From contig CAJMNU010000001.1 of the NCBI GenBank assembly GCA_905214855.1, forward strand, positions 1 through 64,000: DNA of 64,000 bases, given 5' to 3'. Below the pieces are notes generated by a model that saw only the letters and a program-made list of their open reading frames with translations, was not told the origin of the DNA and ran no database searches. The translations under genes were made by a program, and so were the position numbers. Numbering within the stretch: position 1 is the stretch's first letter; every line of letters starts with the position of its first letter. Positions 27,135 to 36,734 of the stretch are shown in pieces. Origin of the DNA: an uncultured bacterium (lineage in GTDB: Bacteria; Bacillota; Clostridia; Lachnospirales; Lachnospiraceae).

Positions 27135-27854
27135 TTATTTTTTCACCTCAAATTTGTATCCAATTCCCCAAACAGTGGTTAATGCCCAATTCTCATGGTC
27201 TTTGATCTTTTCACGCAGGCGTTTGATATGTACATCTACAGTTCTGGTATCTCCAATATATTCATATCCCCAAATGTGATCCAGAAGCTGTTCTCTGGTA
27301 AACACCTGATTGGGTGAGGAAGTCAGAAAGTAGAGGAGTTCCAATTCCTTTGGAGGCATTTCAACAGAGTGACCTTTATAAATGACAGAGTAGTTTGTCA
27401 GATTTACAATAAGATCTGGATATTCTACAAAATTCCCCTGTTGTTTTGGTATGGAAAGATTTTGACCATTTTGAGAAGATGTAGTCTGGTAACGACGGAG
27501 GACAGCTTTTACACGGGCAACTAATTCTTTGGAATCGAATGGCTTGATCATGTAGTCGTCAGCTCCAAGTTCCAATCCCAGTACTTTGTCAAAAACTTCT
27601 CCCTTAGCAGAGAGCATGATGATAGGAACTTGAGATGTCATTCGGATTTCTCGGCAGACTTGATAGCCATCAATTCCGGGAAGCATAAGATCCAGTAAAA
27701 TAAGGTTTGGTGAGAAGGAAGAAAACGCACGGAGCGCTTCCTCCCCATCATATACAATTTTGGTTTCATAACATTCTTTATTGAGATAGAGTGAGATAAG
27801 TTCGGCGATATTGGCATCGTCATCAACAATTAAAATGCGTTGTTTTTCTGCCAT
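27135..27854 (-). CDS. OmpR/PhoB-family response regulator
   Basis: Two-domain regulator of 239 residues. The receiver domain (5-120) has the acidic pair VDDD, phospho-acceptor Asp in LILLDLMLPGIDG, and the conserved Lys in DYMIKPFDSKEL. The C-terminal winged helix (about 140-235) ends with RTVDVHIKRLREKI and TVWGIGYKFE. The start is the ATG preceding AEKQRILIVDDD, with AAAGGA upstream; a reading 17 codons longer lacks support. It ends in A-rich codons that overlap the start region of the kinase gene. Likely autoregulated membrane stress or nutrient sensing; no specific stimulus can be read. Confidence 0.93.
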   Translation of the reverse strand: MAEKQRILIVDDDANIAELISLYLNKECYETKIVYDGEEALRAFSSFSPNLILLDLMLPGIDGYQVCREIRMTSQVPIIMLSAKGEVFDKVLGLELGADDYMIKPFDSKELVARVKAVLRRYQTTSSQNGQNLSIPKQQGNFVEYPDLIVNLTNYSVIYKGHSVEMPPKELELLYFLTSSPNQVFTREQLLDHIWGYEYIGDTRTVDVHIKRLREKIKDHENWALTTVWGIGYKFEVKK

Positions 27855-28044
27855 GTTATTATGAAAATCCTTTCTTGATATTTTTGAAGATACTCTGATG
27901 ATCAAATGTTGGACAACACTATTATATTACGTTTTACTACATAAATAGATGATTATAGTGGGTATCGTGTATGGGGTGTAACATATTTTATATCCTAAAT
28001 TTATATATTAAAAATAATAGATATAAATATATCAGAGTATTCTT

Positions 28045-30450
28045 TTATTTAAATATAACGATGGTAACACCAGAGTCACCTTCTCCAAATTCCCCTAAAT
28101 GGAATTCTTTTACATATTTTAATGTTTTCAGGTGTCTATGGATTCCTGCTTTTAATGCACCAGTGCCACGACCGTGGATCACACGTACCTGTGGTAAATG
28201 AGCAAGATATGCATCATCCAGATATTTGTCCATTACCGGAATTGCCTCATCGACCATATAGCCGATCAGATTGATCTCAGGTGAAATAGATGTGGATTTG
28301 GACATACGGATTTTACCAGAATTTCCACGATTCTGCGCACTTTTAGTGCCAAATCCTTTTTCAATGCTAGGACCGGTAATAGATTGTTCATCCAGAATTT
28401 CCAGATCACGGACATTGACTTGAGAGCGGAGAATTCCCATCTGTACATAAAGATCACCATTGGCATTTGGTAAGCTGCTTACCGTTCCCTTTAGATTCAT
28501 GGAAACAACAAAGACCCCATCACCAATATGCAGTGATTTGGCAGAAATTGCTTTATGAGGTTTTACGGCTTTAGGTTTGGTGAGGTGTTTTTCTACTTTA
28601 TCTAATTTAGTACGAAGACGGGTACGTTCTGCTTCCATTTCTTTGGCATTGTTGATGCCGCCCTGAGCAAGTTTATTGATATTGCGCAGAGTCTGGTCAG
28701 CAGTTTCTTTTGCTTCACGCAGAATACGCTGTGCCTGTTCGTTCGCATTCTGGAGCATTTTTTCTTTTTTATCGTCAAATCGTTCTTCTTTTTGCTGAAT
28801 TCTCTTTTTGAGGTTTGCAATTTCGGTTTTGTAGTTCTGGATCTCTTCTCGTTCTCTTTCGATTGTGACACGGCTGTGTTCAAGATTCGCAAGAAGGTCT
28901 TCAAATGTTTCATCTTGTGTTTCAAGCTGAGATTTTGCATCTTCAATGATATAGTCTGGAAGACCTAATTTTTTGGAGATAGCAAAGGCATTACTTTTTC
29001 CAGGAATACCAATGAGAAGACGATATGTCGGCTGAAGTGTCTCCACATTGAATTCACAGCAGGCATTTTCAACACCTTCTGCAGTCAAAGCAAACACTTT
29101 AAGTTCACTATAGTGTGTAGTTGCCATAGTACGACATTTCATATTGTGAAGGAAAGTCAGAATAGCAATGGCAAGTGCAGCACCCTCTGTAGGGTCAGTT
29201 CCGGCACAAAGTTCATCAAACAGACAGAGAGAGTGGCTGTCTGCCTGATTTAAAATAGAGACAATATTGGTCATATGTGCAGAAAATGTACTTAAACTTT
29301 GCTCAATGCTCTGTTCATCACCGATATCTGCAAATACTTCATCAAAAACAGTGAGTTCTGATCCTTGGAATGCTGGAATATGAAGACCTGCCTGTCCCAT
29401 CAAAGTAAATAATCCAGTTGTCTTTAATGATACCGTTTTACCACCTGTGTTAGGACCTGTCACGATCAAAAGATCAAAATTTTTTCCCAAATATATTTCA
29501 ATGGGAACTACCTTTGACGGATCCAGAAGAGGATGACGTGCGTCCTTGATATGCAGATAGCCGTTTGTATTAAATTTTGGTTCACTGCAATTGTAATGGC
29601 GTGAGAGAGCACTTTTAGCAAAAATAAAATCCAGTTGTGCCAGAATTTGCTGATTTAGGCGTATCGTTTCTGTATAAGGAGCAAGTTCATTGCTTAAAGA
29701 AGCCAGAACTGCCTCAATTTCTTTTTGTTCCTGAATTTCCAGTTCACGCAATTCATTGTTGAGTTTTATAATTGCCATAGGTTCTATAAATAAGGTAGAA
29801 CCTGTAGCAGACTGGTCATGCACCATACCGGAAAATTGGGATTTGTATTCGGATTTGACCGGAAGACAATATCGTCCGTCACGCATGGTGATCACAGCAT
29901 CCTGTAGATAAGAACGACTGGAATTTAAGATACTGTTTAATTGTGTGTGGATTCTGTCCTGTGTGCTTTTCATGGAGCGGCGGACACGGTGTAATCCGGC
30001 ACTGGCATCATCACTGACTTCGTCTTCAGAAATAATACAGCGTTTGATCTCTGTGTTGATTGAAGTAAGTGGATCTAAGGTACGGAACATTTCATCCAGA
30101 GAATCGTTAGCTAATTCATCTTCCTCATGTCTTCCATAAAGACGGGCACGGGAGGAAACTGTCAGTAGAGAACTGATAGAAAGAATTTCGATGATTCCAA
30201 GGGAACTGCCGATTTCCAGTCTTTTTAGGGATGCAGTGACATCACGCAGTCCGGAAAAAGAAATATTTCCTTTCATACGAACACGGGATAGGGCATCAGT
30301 AGTCTCCTTTTGCCACTGGCGGACCTCCTCAATATCAGAGGAAGGTGTAAGTGCAAGACATAATTCCTTTCCAAGAGGAGAAGATGCATATTCAGCCAGC
30401 TGTAGGATAATTTTATTATATTCTAATGTTTTTAGAGCTTTTTGATTCAT
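28045..30450 (-). CDS. mutS2: MutS2 family protein with Smr domain
   Basis: Homologue of Bacillus MutS2, which suppresses recombination and also binds collided ribosomes. The 801 residues contain an N-terminal helical core, a clamp region, the ABC-type ATPase (Walker A VTGPNTGGKTVSLK around residue 335, Walker B CLFDELCAGTDPTEG), a long charged coiled coil (about 510-640), a KOW-like segment and a C-terminal Smr domain with VIHGRGTGALKAG. It lacks the mismatch-recognition domain of MutS. The start has AAAGGA. It is transcribed alone, divergent from the HtrA-like gene. The short gap downstream (27906-28044) is AT-rich, with an ATTTATAT/ATATAAAT inverted repeat and nothing else. Confidence 0.95.
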   Translation of the reverse strand: MNQKALKTLEYNKIILQLAEYASSPLGKELCLALTPSSDIEEVRQWQKETTDALSRVRMKGNISFSGLRDVTASLKRLEIGSSLGIIEILSISSLLTVSSRARLYGRHEEDELANDSLDEMFRTLDPLTSINTEIKRCIISEDEVSDDASAGLHRVRRSMKSTQDRIHTQLNSILNSSRSYLQDAVITMRDGRYCLPVKSEYKSQFSGMVHDQSATGSTLFIEPMAIIKLNNELRELEIQEQKEIEAVLASLSNELAPYTETIRLNQQILAQLDFIFAKSALSRHYNCSEPKFNTNGYLHIKDARHPLLDPSKVVPIEIYLGKNFDLLIVTGPNTGGKTVSLKTTGLFTLMGQAGLHIPAFQGSELTVFDEVFADIGDEQSIEQSLSTFSAHMTNIVSILNQADSHSLCLFDELCAGTDPTEGAALAIAILTFLHNMKCRTMATTHYSELKVFALTAEGVENACCEFNVETLQPTYRLLIGIPGKSNAFAISKKLGLPDYIIEDAKSQLETQDETFEDLLANLEHSRVTIEREREEIQNYKTEIANLKKRIQQKEERFDDKKEKMLQNANEQAQRILREAKETADQTLRNINKLAQGGINNAKEMEAERTRLRTKLDKVEKHLTKPKAVKPHKAISAKSLHIGDGVFVVSMNLKGTVSSLPNANGDLYVQMGILRSQVNVRDLEILDEQSITGPSIEKGFGTKSAQNRGNSGKIRMSKSTSISPEINLIGYMVDEAIPVMDKYLDDAYLAHLPQVRVIHGRGTGALKAGIHRHLKTLKYVKEFHLGEFGEGDSGVTIVIFK

Positions 30451-30702
30451 AAATAAAGTCCTTTCTATTTACTTTGGTCTTTATGTTGGGCTTTTTATTT
30501 TTAAGCATTTTTGATGCTTACATTATTATATACCAAATCGCAGATTTATGAAATGTTATTTTCGATGTAGTTCTTTATGGAAACGTGATTTTTGTTGCAA
30601 AGGGATAGGAAGATAAGTATAATAAAGCATAGCAGTATTCAAATATTTTGTTGCAATGAGTTGGGGGATTCTTTCAAAAGATGAGAATATAGGAGGAGGG
30701 CA

Positions 30703-32058
30703 ATGCCAGAGGCAGATAAAAAGAAAAAGCAATTTATGCAGGAGAAAATTATTGGCCGGCAGAAAACCCGAAAAAGTATCATAAAAAGGGCGGGGATTTT
30801 TGTGGTGACAGCTGTTCTGTTTGGGGTTATCGTAACGGCGACTTTTGTTTGTTTGCGTCCATGGATGGAAAGTAAATTAGGGAAAGGACCTAAAAAAGAG
30901 ACTGCCCAAGTGACGATTCCAAAAGATGAACCAGAAATAGAATCAGATATAGAACCAGAAATAGAACCGGAGACAATGGAAGTGGAAACCTCTGTGCCAG
31001 AAGAGACAACAGAAATTGAAACAACAACAGAGATGATGCTGGAGGATAAGATACAAGAAGTATTGGTGGGATATGAATTTACGATGGATGACCTTCAAAA
31101 TATTTACAGTGGGCTGAGAAAAGTGGTAATGCAGGCAGATAAAGGAATTGTCAAGATCCGTTCTGTGAGTCAGGATGTAGATTGGTTTGATAACTTGATT
31201 GAAAAAGAAGGACAATTTTCGGGTGCTTTGATTGCTAAAACGGAAGATGAACTGATTTTTATGACTCCATTACAGGCAACGCAAGGGGCTGATACACTGG
31301 AGATCTTTTTGCCAAATGGAACTGTGGTGAATGGTCATGTAAAACAAAGGGACGGGCAGACAGGGATAGCTATTCTTAGTGCAAATGTCCATGAAATAGA
31401 AGAAACTGACTTGGCAAATCTAGTACCAATCCCATTGGGAAATTCTTGGAGTGTTGGACAGGGAGATCTGGTGATTGCTGTGGGAAGTCCTGTTGGAAGA
31501 GTCCATTCCAGTATGCTTGGAGCTGTCACTTATATGGAAAAAAATGTGAGAGTGACAGATGGTATGACAAGGATATTGTATACAGATATGGAATGCATCA
31601 GTGATAAGGGGACTTTTTTACTAGATAAAAAAGGACAGCTGATTGGGTGGATTACAGAACATCCAGATGTTGAAAACGATGAAAATACAGAAATAAAGTA
31701 TTCCGTTGCATATGGGATTTCAGATTATAAAAGTATTTTGGAGAAATTGACCAATGGTATTCCTGTGCCATATCTGGGGATTCTAGGTCAGGAAGTGACA
31801 GAGGATATGATCACGGGAGGTATGCCTGCTGGCGTATATGTGGTACAATGTCAGAATGACAGTCCAGCATATACTGTGGGAATCCAAAATGGTGATATTA
31901 TTACGGAATTGAATGGAAATCAGGTTCAGACGATGAAAGAATATCAGCTTCAAATGGAGAGTTTTCAGAGTGGGCAGAATATTGTTGTAAAAGTAATGAG
32001 AAATGGAAGAGATGAATATAAAGAGATTGTGTTTAATGTGACCTTGGGAAATCGTTGA
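30703..32058 (+). CDS. HtrA-like membrane protein with degenerate protease domain and PDZ domain
   Basis: Single-pass membrane protein of 451 residues. It has a basic cytoplasmic N-terminus, one helix (about 30-50), an acidic Glu/Thr/Pro-rich linker (about 65-115), a trypsin-like fold (about 125-345) and a PDZ domain (about 355-445, with SPAYTVGIQNGDIITELNG). The fold matches S1C/DegP proteins, but the catalytic positions are gone. The usual HVV region reads FMTPLQA, the usual D of TDLAV reads DGQTGIAIL, and the GNSGGP loop reads ISDKGTFLLD. It is therefore probably a non-proteolytic sensor or scaffold acting outside the membrane. The start follows ATAGGAGGAGGG. Upstream is mutS2 on the other strand. 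Confidence 0.85.
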   Translation: MPEADKKKKQFMQEKIIGRQKTRKSIIKRAGIFVVTAVLFGVIVTATFVCLRPWMESKLGKGPKKETAQVTIPKDEPEIESDIEPEIEPETMEVETSVPEETTEIETTTEMMLEDKIQEVLVGYEFTMDDLQNIYSGLRKVVMQADKGIVKIRSVSQDVDWFDNLIEKEGQFSGALIAKTEDELIFMTPLQATQGADTLEIFLPNGTVVNGHVKQRDGQTGIAILSANVHEIEETDLANLVPIPLGNSWSVGQGDLVIAVGSPVGRVHSSMLGAVTYMEKNVRVTDGMTRILYTDMECISDKGTFLLDKKGQLIGWITEHPDVENDENTEIKYSVAYGISDYKSILEKLTNGIPVPYLGILGQEVTEDMITGGMPAGVYVVQCQNDSPAYTVGIQNGDIITELNGNQVQTMKEYQLQMESFQSGQNIVVKVMRNGRDEYKEIVFNVTLGNR

Positions 32059-32090
32059 TATGTAATGTGTATTGAAGTCTTGCATAAAAT

Positions 32091-32272
32091 GGCAGGGGAC
32101 ATATCATAGAGATTCTATAATAGAGTGCAAAGGATGTCTCATAGAGGTTTTATAATAGATTGCTAAAGGATGTATTATAGAGGTTTTATAATAGATTGTA
32201 AATGACATATCATAGAAGTTCTATTAATAGATTGCCAAAGGATATATCATAGAGGTTTTATAAAAAGGTGAA
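32091..32272 (+). repeat. tandem repeat, five units of 35-37 bp
   Basis: Units share CATAGAGGTTTTATAATAG; this core begins near 32105, 32140, 32176, 32211 and 32248. Most units carry TATAAT or a close form. The array ends about 40 bp before the yhaM start. Confidence 0.85.
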
Positions 32273-32313
32273 AGAAAAGATAAAATAAGATGGAGATAGG
32301 AGAATAGGCAGTT

Positions 32314-33261
32314 ATGAAGTATATTGCAATGTTTCAGGAAGGTATTCATGTATCGGATGTGTATCTTTGTAAACAAAAACAGATTTTATTGACAAAGAAT
32401 GGGAAGGAATATGGTTCTTTAATTCTCAGGGATAAGACCGGAACAGTGGATGCAAAAATCTGGGATTTGAGTTCTCCTGGAGTAGGTGATTTTGATGCTA
32501 TGGATTATGTCTATATTGAGGCAGATGTAGTGGCATTTCAAGGTGCAAAGCAATTAAATGTAAGACGGATCCGTAAAGCCGATGAGGGGGAATATATACA
32601 GTCTGATTATCTTCCAATGTCTGAAAAAAGCATTGATGCAATGTACAAGGAACTGACAGGACTGATTCATTCAATGAAGAATCCGTATCTGAAAAAGCTG
32701 GTTTCTTCCTTTTTCTTAGAAGATAAACAGTTTATCCAAGATTTTTGTTTCCATTCTGCTGCTAAAACAGTGCATCATGGATTTGTTGGCGGATTATTGG
32801 AACATACTTTGGGAGTAGCAAAGTTGTGTGACTATTTTGCTGCAAATTATAAGGAAATCAATCGTGATCTGTTGCTCAGTGCTGCATTTTTTCATGATAT
32901 GGGTAAGATGAAAGAATTATCCCGTTTCCCAGAAAATGATTATACAGATGATGGACAGTTGTTAGGGCACATTATGATCGGTACGGAAATAGTTGGAAAC
33001 AGAATTCGGGAGATTCCAGGTTTTCCAGATAAGCTGGCATCTGAATTGAAACATTGTATTTTAGCACATCATGGAGAGATGGAGTATGGTTCTCCGAAAA
33101 AACCAGCCCTTATTGAGGCAATGGCTCTTTACTTTTCAGACAATGCAGATGCGAAATTGGAGACTATGATAGAAATTTTGAGAGGTTCTGGAGATAATGC
33201 TGGCTGGCTGGGATTTAATCGTTTATTAGATACAAATGTTAGAAGAAGTACAGAATTCTAA
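32314..33261 (+). CDS. yhaM: 3'-5' exoribonuclease YhaM family (OB fold plus HD domain)
   Basis: Predicted Mn-dependent 3'-5' exonuclease that trims RNA ends in Bacillota; 315 residues. The N-terminal OB fold (about 10-95) binds nucleic acid; the HD domain (about 150-290) has VHHGFVGGLLEHTLGVAKL, FFHDMGKMKEL and ILAHHGEMEYGSP, and the end GSGDNAGWLGFNRLLDTNVR is typical. A GATAGGAG site precedes the ATG. It lies directly behind a tandem repeat array that carries several -10-like hexamers. Downstream a 19-base direct repeat separates it from the methyltransferase gene. Confidence 0.9.
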   Translation: MKYIAMFQEGIHVSDVYLCKQKQILLTKNGKEYGSLILRDKTGTVDAKIWDLSSPGVGDFDAMDYVYIEADVVAFQGAKQLNVRRIRKADEGEYIQSDYLPMSEKSIDAMYKELTGLIHSMKNPYLKKLVSSFFLEDKQFIQDFCFHSAAKTVHHGFVGGLLEHTLGVAKLCDYFAANYKEINRDLLLSAAFFHDMGKMKELSRFPENDYTDDGQLLGHIMIGTEIVGNRIREIPGFPDKLASELKHCILAHHGEMEYGSPKKPALIEAMALYFSDNADAKLETMIEILRGSGDNAGWLGFNRLLDTNVRRSTEF

Positions 33262-33303
33262 GACCTACTCTATTTAAATGGTAAGAAAGGTAAGATATGT
33301 AAG

Positions 33304-33342
33304 AAGAGTAGGTTCAGAATACCAAGAGTAGATTCAGAATAC
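33304..33342 (+). repeat. 19-bp direct repeat, two copies
   Basis: AAGAGTAGGTTCAGAATAC and AAGAGTAGATTCAGAATAC lie one base apart and differ at one position, in the gap between yhaM and the methyltransferase gene. Confidence 0.8.
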
Positions 33343-33370
33343 ATAAAGGATAGATATAAGGATTTTTAAT

Positions 33371-34729
33371 ATGAAAAAGAATGATACATTTGTTGTGATG
33401 ATTACAGATATGAGTGAGGATGGTGCTGGAATTGGGAAACTGGATGGTTATATCTGGTTTATCAAGGATACTGTCATTGGTGATGAGGTTGAAGCTGGTG
33501 TTATGAAGATGAAAAAGACATATGGTTTTGCAAGATTGATCCGTGTGATCAAACCTTCACCAGCAAGAGTAGAACCTATGTGTCCGGTTGCCAGACAGTG
33601 TGGTGGATGTCAGTTACAGGCGATGGACTATGAAAAACAGCTTCAATTTAAAGAAAATAAGATCATAAATGCACTTTCCAGAATAGGAGAAGTGAAAAAT
33701 GTTGAATTAGAACCTATTTTGGGTATGGAATCGCCATGGCATTATCGAAATAAAGCACAGTTTCCGATTGGATTGGATAAAGAAGGTAATGTGACAGCGG
33801 GATTTTATGCAAAACATTCTCATTCTATCGTTCCTCACAAAGATTGTTTACTTGGTGTGGAAGAAAATCAGAATATTTTAAATGTAGTTCTTGATTATAT
33901 GAGGGAAAATCAGATCCGTCCATATGATGAAGAAACTCATACGGGGTTGGTTCGCCATGTTTTGATACGAAAAGGTTTTAGGACAGGTGAAATCATGGTC
34001 TGTATTGTGATCAATGGGAAAAAACTTCCTGTTTCACAGAAATTGGTAGATAAACTTCTTGAGATCTCAAGAATGACAAGTATCTCATTTTGTGTGAATC
34101 AGGAAAAGACGAATGTGATCATGGGGCAGGAAATAAAACATTTGTATGGACCGGGTTATATTACAGATTTTATTGGGGATATCAAATATTGTATTTCTCC
34201 ACTGTCGTTTTATCAAGTCAATCCAGTACAGACAGAAAAACTATATAAAACAGCCTTGGAATATGCTGGATTAACAGGAGAAGAGACGGTTTGGGATCTG
34301 TATTGTGGTATTGGAACGATTTCTTTGTTTCTTGCCCAAAAAGCTAAGAAGGTATATGGCGTTGAGATCATTCCTCAGGCAATTGATGATGCAAGAGAGA
34401 ATGCACGGAAAAATGGTTTGGAAAATACAGAATTTTTTGTCGGCAAGGCAGAGGAAGTTTTACCTGAACAGTATGAGAAAAATCATATTTATGCAGATGT
34501 GATTGTTGTAGATCCTCCACGCAAGGGATGCGATGAAAAATGTCTGGAAACTATGGTAAGGATGAACCCTAAATCTATTGTATATGTAAGCTGTAATCCG
34601 GCTACTTTAGGAAGAGATGTAAAGTATCTTAGGGAGAATGGATATGAGGTGGTTCGTGCAAGAGGATGCGATATGTTCCCTTGGACAACACATGTGGAGA
34701 CGGTATGTTTACTGCATCGGGTGAAATAG
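33371..34729 (+). CDS. 23S rRNA (uracil-C5)-methyltransferase, RlmD/RlmCD (TrmA) family
   Basis: SAM-dependent m5U methyltransferase, probably acting on 23S rRNA (U1939 and/or U747). The N-terminal TRAM domain (about 1-60) is followed by an iron-sulfur Cys set (CPVARQCGGCQLQ, with a fourth Cys at DCLLG) and the Rossmann domain with SAM motif VWDLYCGIGTISLFLA, VVDPPRKGCD and the catalytic Cys in YVSCNPATLGRDV. Length 452 is normal. Bacillota usually have one such enzyme modifying both sites (RlmCD), so I do not assign a symbol. AAGGA lies in front of the ATG. Confidence 0.92.
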   Translation: MKKNDTFVVMITDMSEDGAGIGKLDGYIWFIKDTVIGDEVEAGVMKMKKTYGFARLIRVIKPSPARVEPMCPVARQCGGCQLQAMDYEKQLQFKENKIINALSRIGEVKNVELEPILGMESPWHYRNKAQFPIGLDKEGNVTAGFYAKHSHSIVPHKDCLLGVEENQNILNVVLDYMRENQIRPYDEETHTGLVRHVLIRKGFRTGEIMVCIVINGKKLPVSQKLVDKLLEISRMTSISFCVNQEKTNVIMGQEIKHLYGPGYITDFIGDIKYCISPLSFYQVNPVQTEKLYKTALEYAGLTGEETVWDLYCGIGTISLFLAQKAKKVYGVEIIPQAIDDARENARKNGLENTEFFVGKAEEVLPEQYEKNHIYADVIVVDPPRKGCDEKCLETMVRMNPKSIVYVSCNPATLGRDVKYLRENGYEVVRARGCDMFPWTTHVETVCLLHRVK

Positions 34730-34914
34730 AAGAATGATAAGGTTTCAGTTTATATTGTAGAAAAAGTATTGATAGGATGGAATAAAGGTGGCATAATAAA
34801 AATATAAAAAATATATTGTGTAAACATAAAAAGAGCTTTCGTTCTTGGTGTGATCGCTTTCGTGATGATATCAATTTAATCTATTTTAGTCGGGGTATTG
34901 TTAGGGTAAGTCGG

Positions 34915-34939
34915 TCATGCATTATTGCATGATCTTTTT
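34915..34939 (+). terminator. terminator after the methyltransferase gene
   Basis: TCATGCA and TGCATGA pair with loop TTAT, followed by TCTTTTTTT. It isolates the following orphan gene from upstream transcription. The rest of the gap has a repeated GCTTTCGT and nothing else. Confidence 0.85.
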
Positions 34940-34965
34940 TTGTTTATCAGCAGAAAGGAAAAACT

Positions 34966-36555
34966 ATGAGGAAAAGAATCGTAATACTATTGGCAGCAAC
35001 AACCAAAGGTGGAAAGACAACCATCGCGATGTCATTATGTCATTCTGATTACAGAAGAAGGATGGTGGCGTTGAGCAATTGTAGAACCGAGGTAACTGTG
35101 GATTGGATTTATGACCCAAAAGTAACAGATATTAAATTGAAAGATGTTTTTTTAAATTATGGGACAGTCTTTGGTGTAGATTCAAAAGAGCGCATAAACT
35201 GCGAAAAGTTTTCAAAAGTTCTAGATAGCAAGGAAGGAAAATATTTGCGTGATATTTTTGGACTTGAGAAACAAGAAAATTTAAACAATGTCGAGCTGGA
35301 AAAATACGTGTTGGACACAATTTCAAGTTATGTAAATAGTTGTGATGATGATAAACTTGCAAATATAATTAAGGATAAAAAAAGCAACCAATTCTTGCGT
35401 AGAATTGAAGTGTTGCTCCCGCCGGTTGAGGAATTCGTTCAATATTTTAAAAATAAAGAAGTTTCTTTGGTTTTGCGTGATACGAGAGGCTTTTTGGACA
35501 TTGATGCAAAAGAAGCAACTAGTTTACAGTTAAAAACAATGCAGGAACTAGGAATTGATGGGATTGATGCTGTCTTATTATTGGGTTCAAACGCACCGTT
35601 TCCCGACATTCATTCGTGGTATAAAAATGCATATCGAAGTGCTTTTGAGTCGGTTCCAATATTTGTCATGGTACGATCTGAACTTCCGTCCGTACTGTAT
35701 AAGTTAAAATACAAGAAAGATGTAACAGTGGAGAATGTCCAAAACCTTCTAATGGAAGCTAAAAAGTGCGAGGGGGGCTTTGACGAATTGCCTATCGCAT
35801 TCTCATATTGCTACGAGCTATTGAAAATGTTCGAATTGGGTAAAATGGATGGAGTCAATTTTAGATACAATTATAAAGTTTACGAGAATGAGGATCTTCG
35901 GTACATATACCCGAACTCATCTACTCTAGCGCAAAGTAGTGACAATCCGAATTACGATTGCGATGATTATCGCTTATATGAGACCATTATCTTTGAGAAT
36001 TTCAGGGATATTTTAGATAAAATAATCGAACATAGCAATTTTGTGGAGGCAATTTATGGTCAAATCCAACTGGACTTTATCGACACTCTCCAGAGCAATG
36101 TAAATGTAGAAATGTATCCAAATTTTAATAACTATGACAGGAATGATGTGTGTGAGAATATTTTGAGCGGAAGTATATTGGGACCAAGGGATGGGATTGT
36201 TACCGTTGAGCACGGCGATGTAAAATATCTCGGAGCGGTGACAATGGGAGTATCTGCAAGGGCATGGTTAAAAAAGAACGTGTATGAATACACATATGCA
36301 GGTTCTTTAAAAAATCCAGATGGCACAGATATGATTTCTAAAATGTCAAAAGATTGCCAAGATAATCTTGTGAGAATGACCTTATTTAATATTATTGAGA
36401 AGAAGACAGATTACAATGCGTATTTTCGCGGGTATTACTTTATGAATCGATACCTGATTAAAGAAGCCATTTTGAATGTCAGAAACAAAAAGATGTCAGG
36501 CGATGCCTTAAACAATGCATCAAAGGAAATTGCAAAAATTGTTTTCTCAAACTAA
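34966..36555 (+). CDS. orphan P-loop GTPase-like protein of unknown function
   Basis: I do not recognise the family. The 529-residue protein starts with a P-loop (ILLAATTKGGKTTIAMSL, fitting AxxxxGKT), and has a G3-like VLRDTRGFLDID near residue 168 and a hydrophobic strand AVLLLGSNAPF near 203, as in dynamin- or septin-like and other TRAFAC GTPases. The NKxD position seems to read MVRSE, so base specificity is uncertain. No membrane helix or signal is seen; the C-terminal half is featureless to me. AAAGGA precedes the ATG. The gene stands alone between a terminator and a decayed transporter, with irregular codon use unlike the neighbouring core genes, which suggests transfer. A role in defence or membrane remodelling is conceivable but unproven. 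Confidence 0.6.
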   Translation: MRKRIVILLAATTKGGKTTIAMSLCHSDYRRRMVALSNCRTEVTVDWIYDPKVTDIKLKDVFLNYGTVFGVDSKERINCEKFSKVLDSKEGKYLRDIFGLEKQENLNNVELEKYVLDTISSYVNSCDDDKLANIIKDKKSNQFLRRIEVLLPPVEEFVQYFKNKEVSLVLRDTRGFLDIDAKEATSLQLKTMQELGIDGIDAVLLLGSNAPFPDIHSWYKNAYRSAFESVPIFVMVRSELPSVLYKLKYKKDVTVENVQNLLMEAKKCEGGFDELPIAFSYCYELLKMFELGKMDGVNFRYNYKVYENEDLRYIYPNSSTLAQSSDNPNYDCDDYRLYETIIFENFRDILDKIIEHSNFVEAIYGQIQLDFIDTLQSNVNVEMYPNFNNYDRNDVCENILSGSILGPRDGIVTVEHGDVKYLGAVTMGVSARAWLKKNVYEYTYAGSLKNPDGTDMISKMSKDCQDNLVRMTLFNIIEKKTDYNAYFRGYYFMNRYLIKEAILNVRNKKMSGDALNNASKEIAKIVFSN

Positions 36556-36734
36556 GTAGGAAACCTAAAGCTATTGTCAAATGGAATTTGTGTAACACTC
36601 AAGAGTATTCGCAATCGGACAGAAGGATTGTTTGACGTGAGATAGTTTATTCATAACGATATAAAGATTTAATGAATTGTGATTTCTGAAAAAAGGTTTT
36701 CTGCTTTTTTGTTATGGTTTTGTCCTAACACTTA

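Noticed and set aside
32091-32272. The 35-bp repeats looked at first like a small CRISPR array.
   Set aside because: The units adjoin directly, have no unique spacers between identical repeats, and no cas gene is near. It is an ordinary degenerate tandem repeat.
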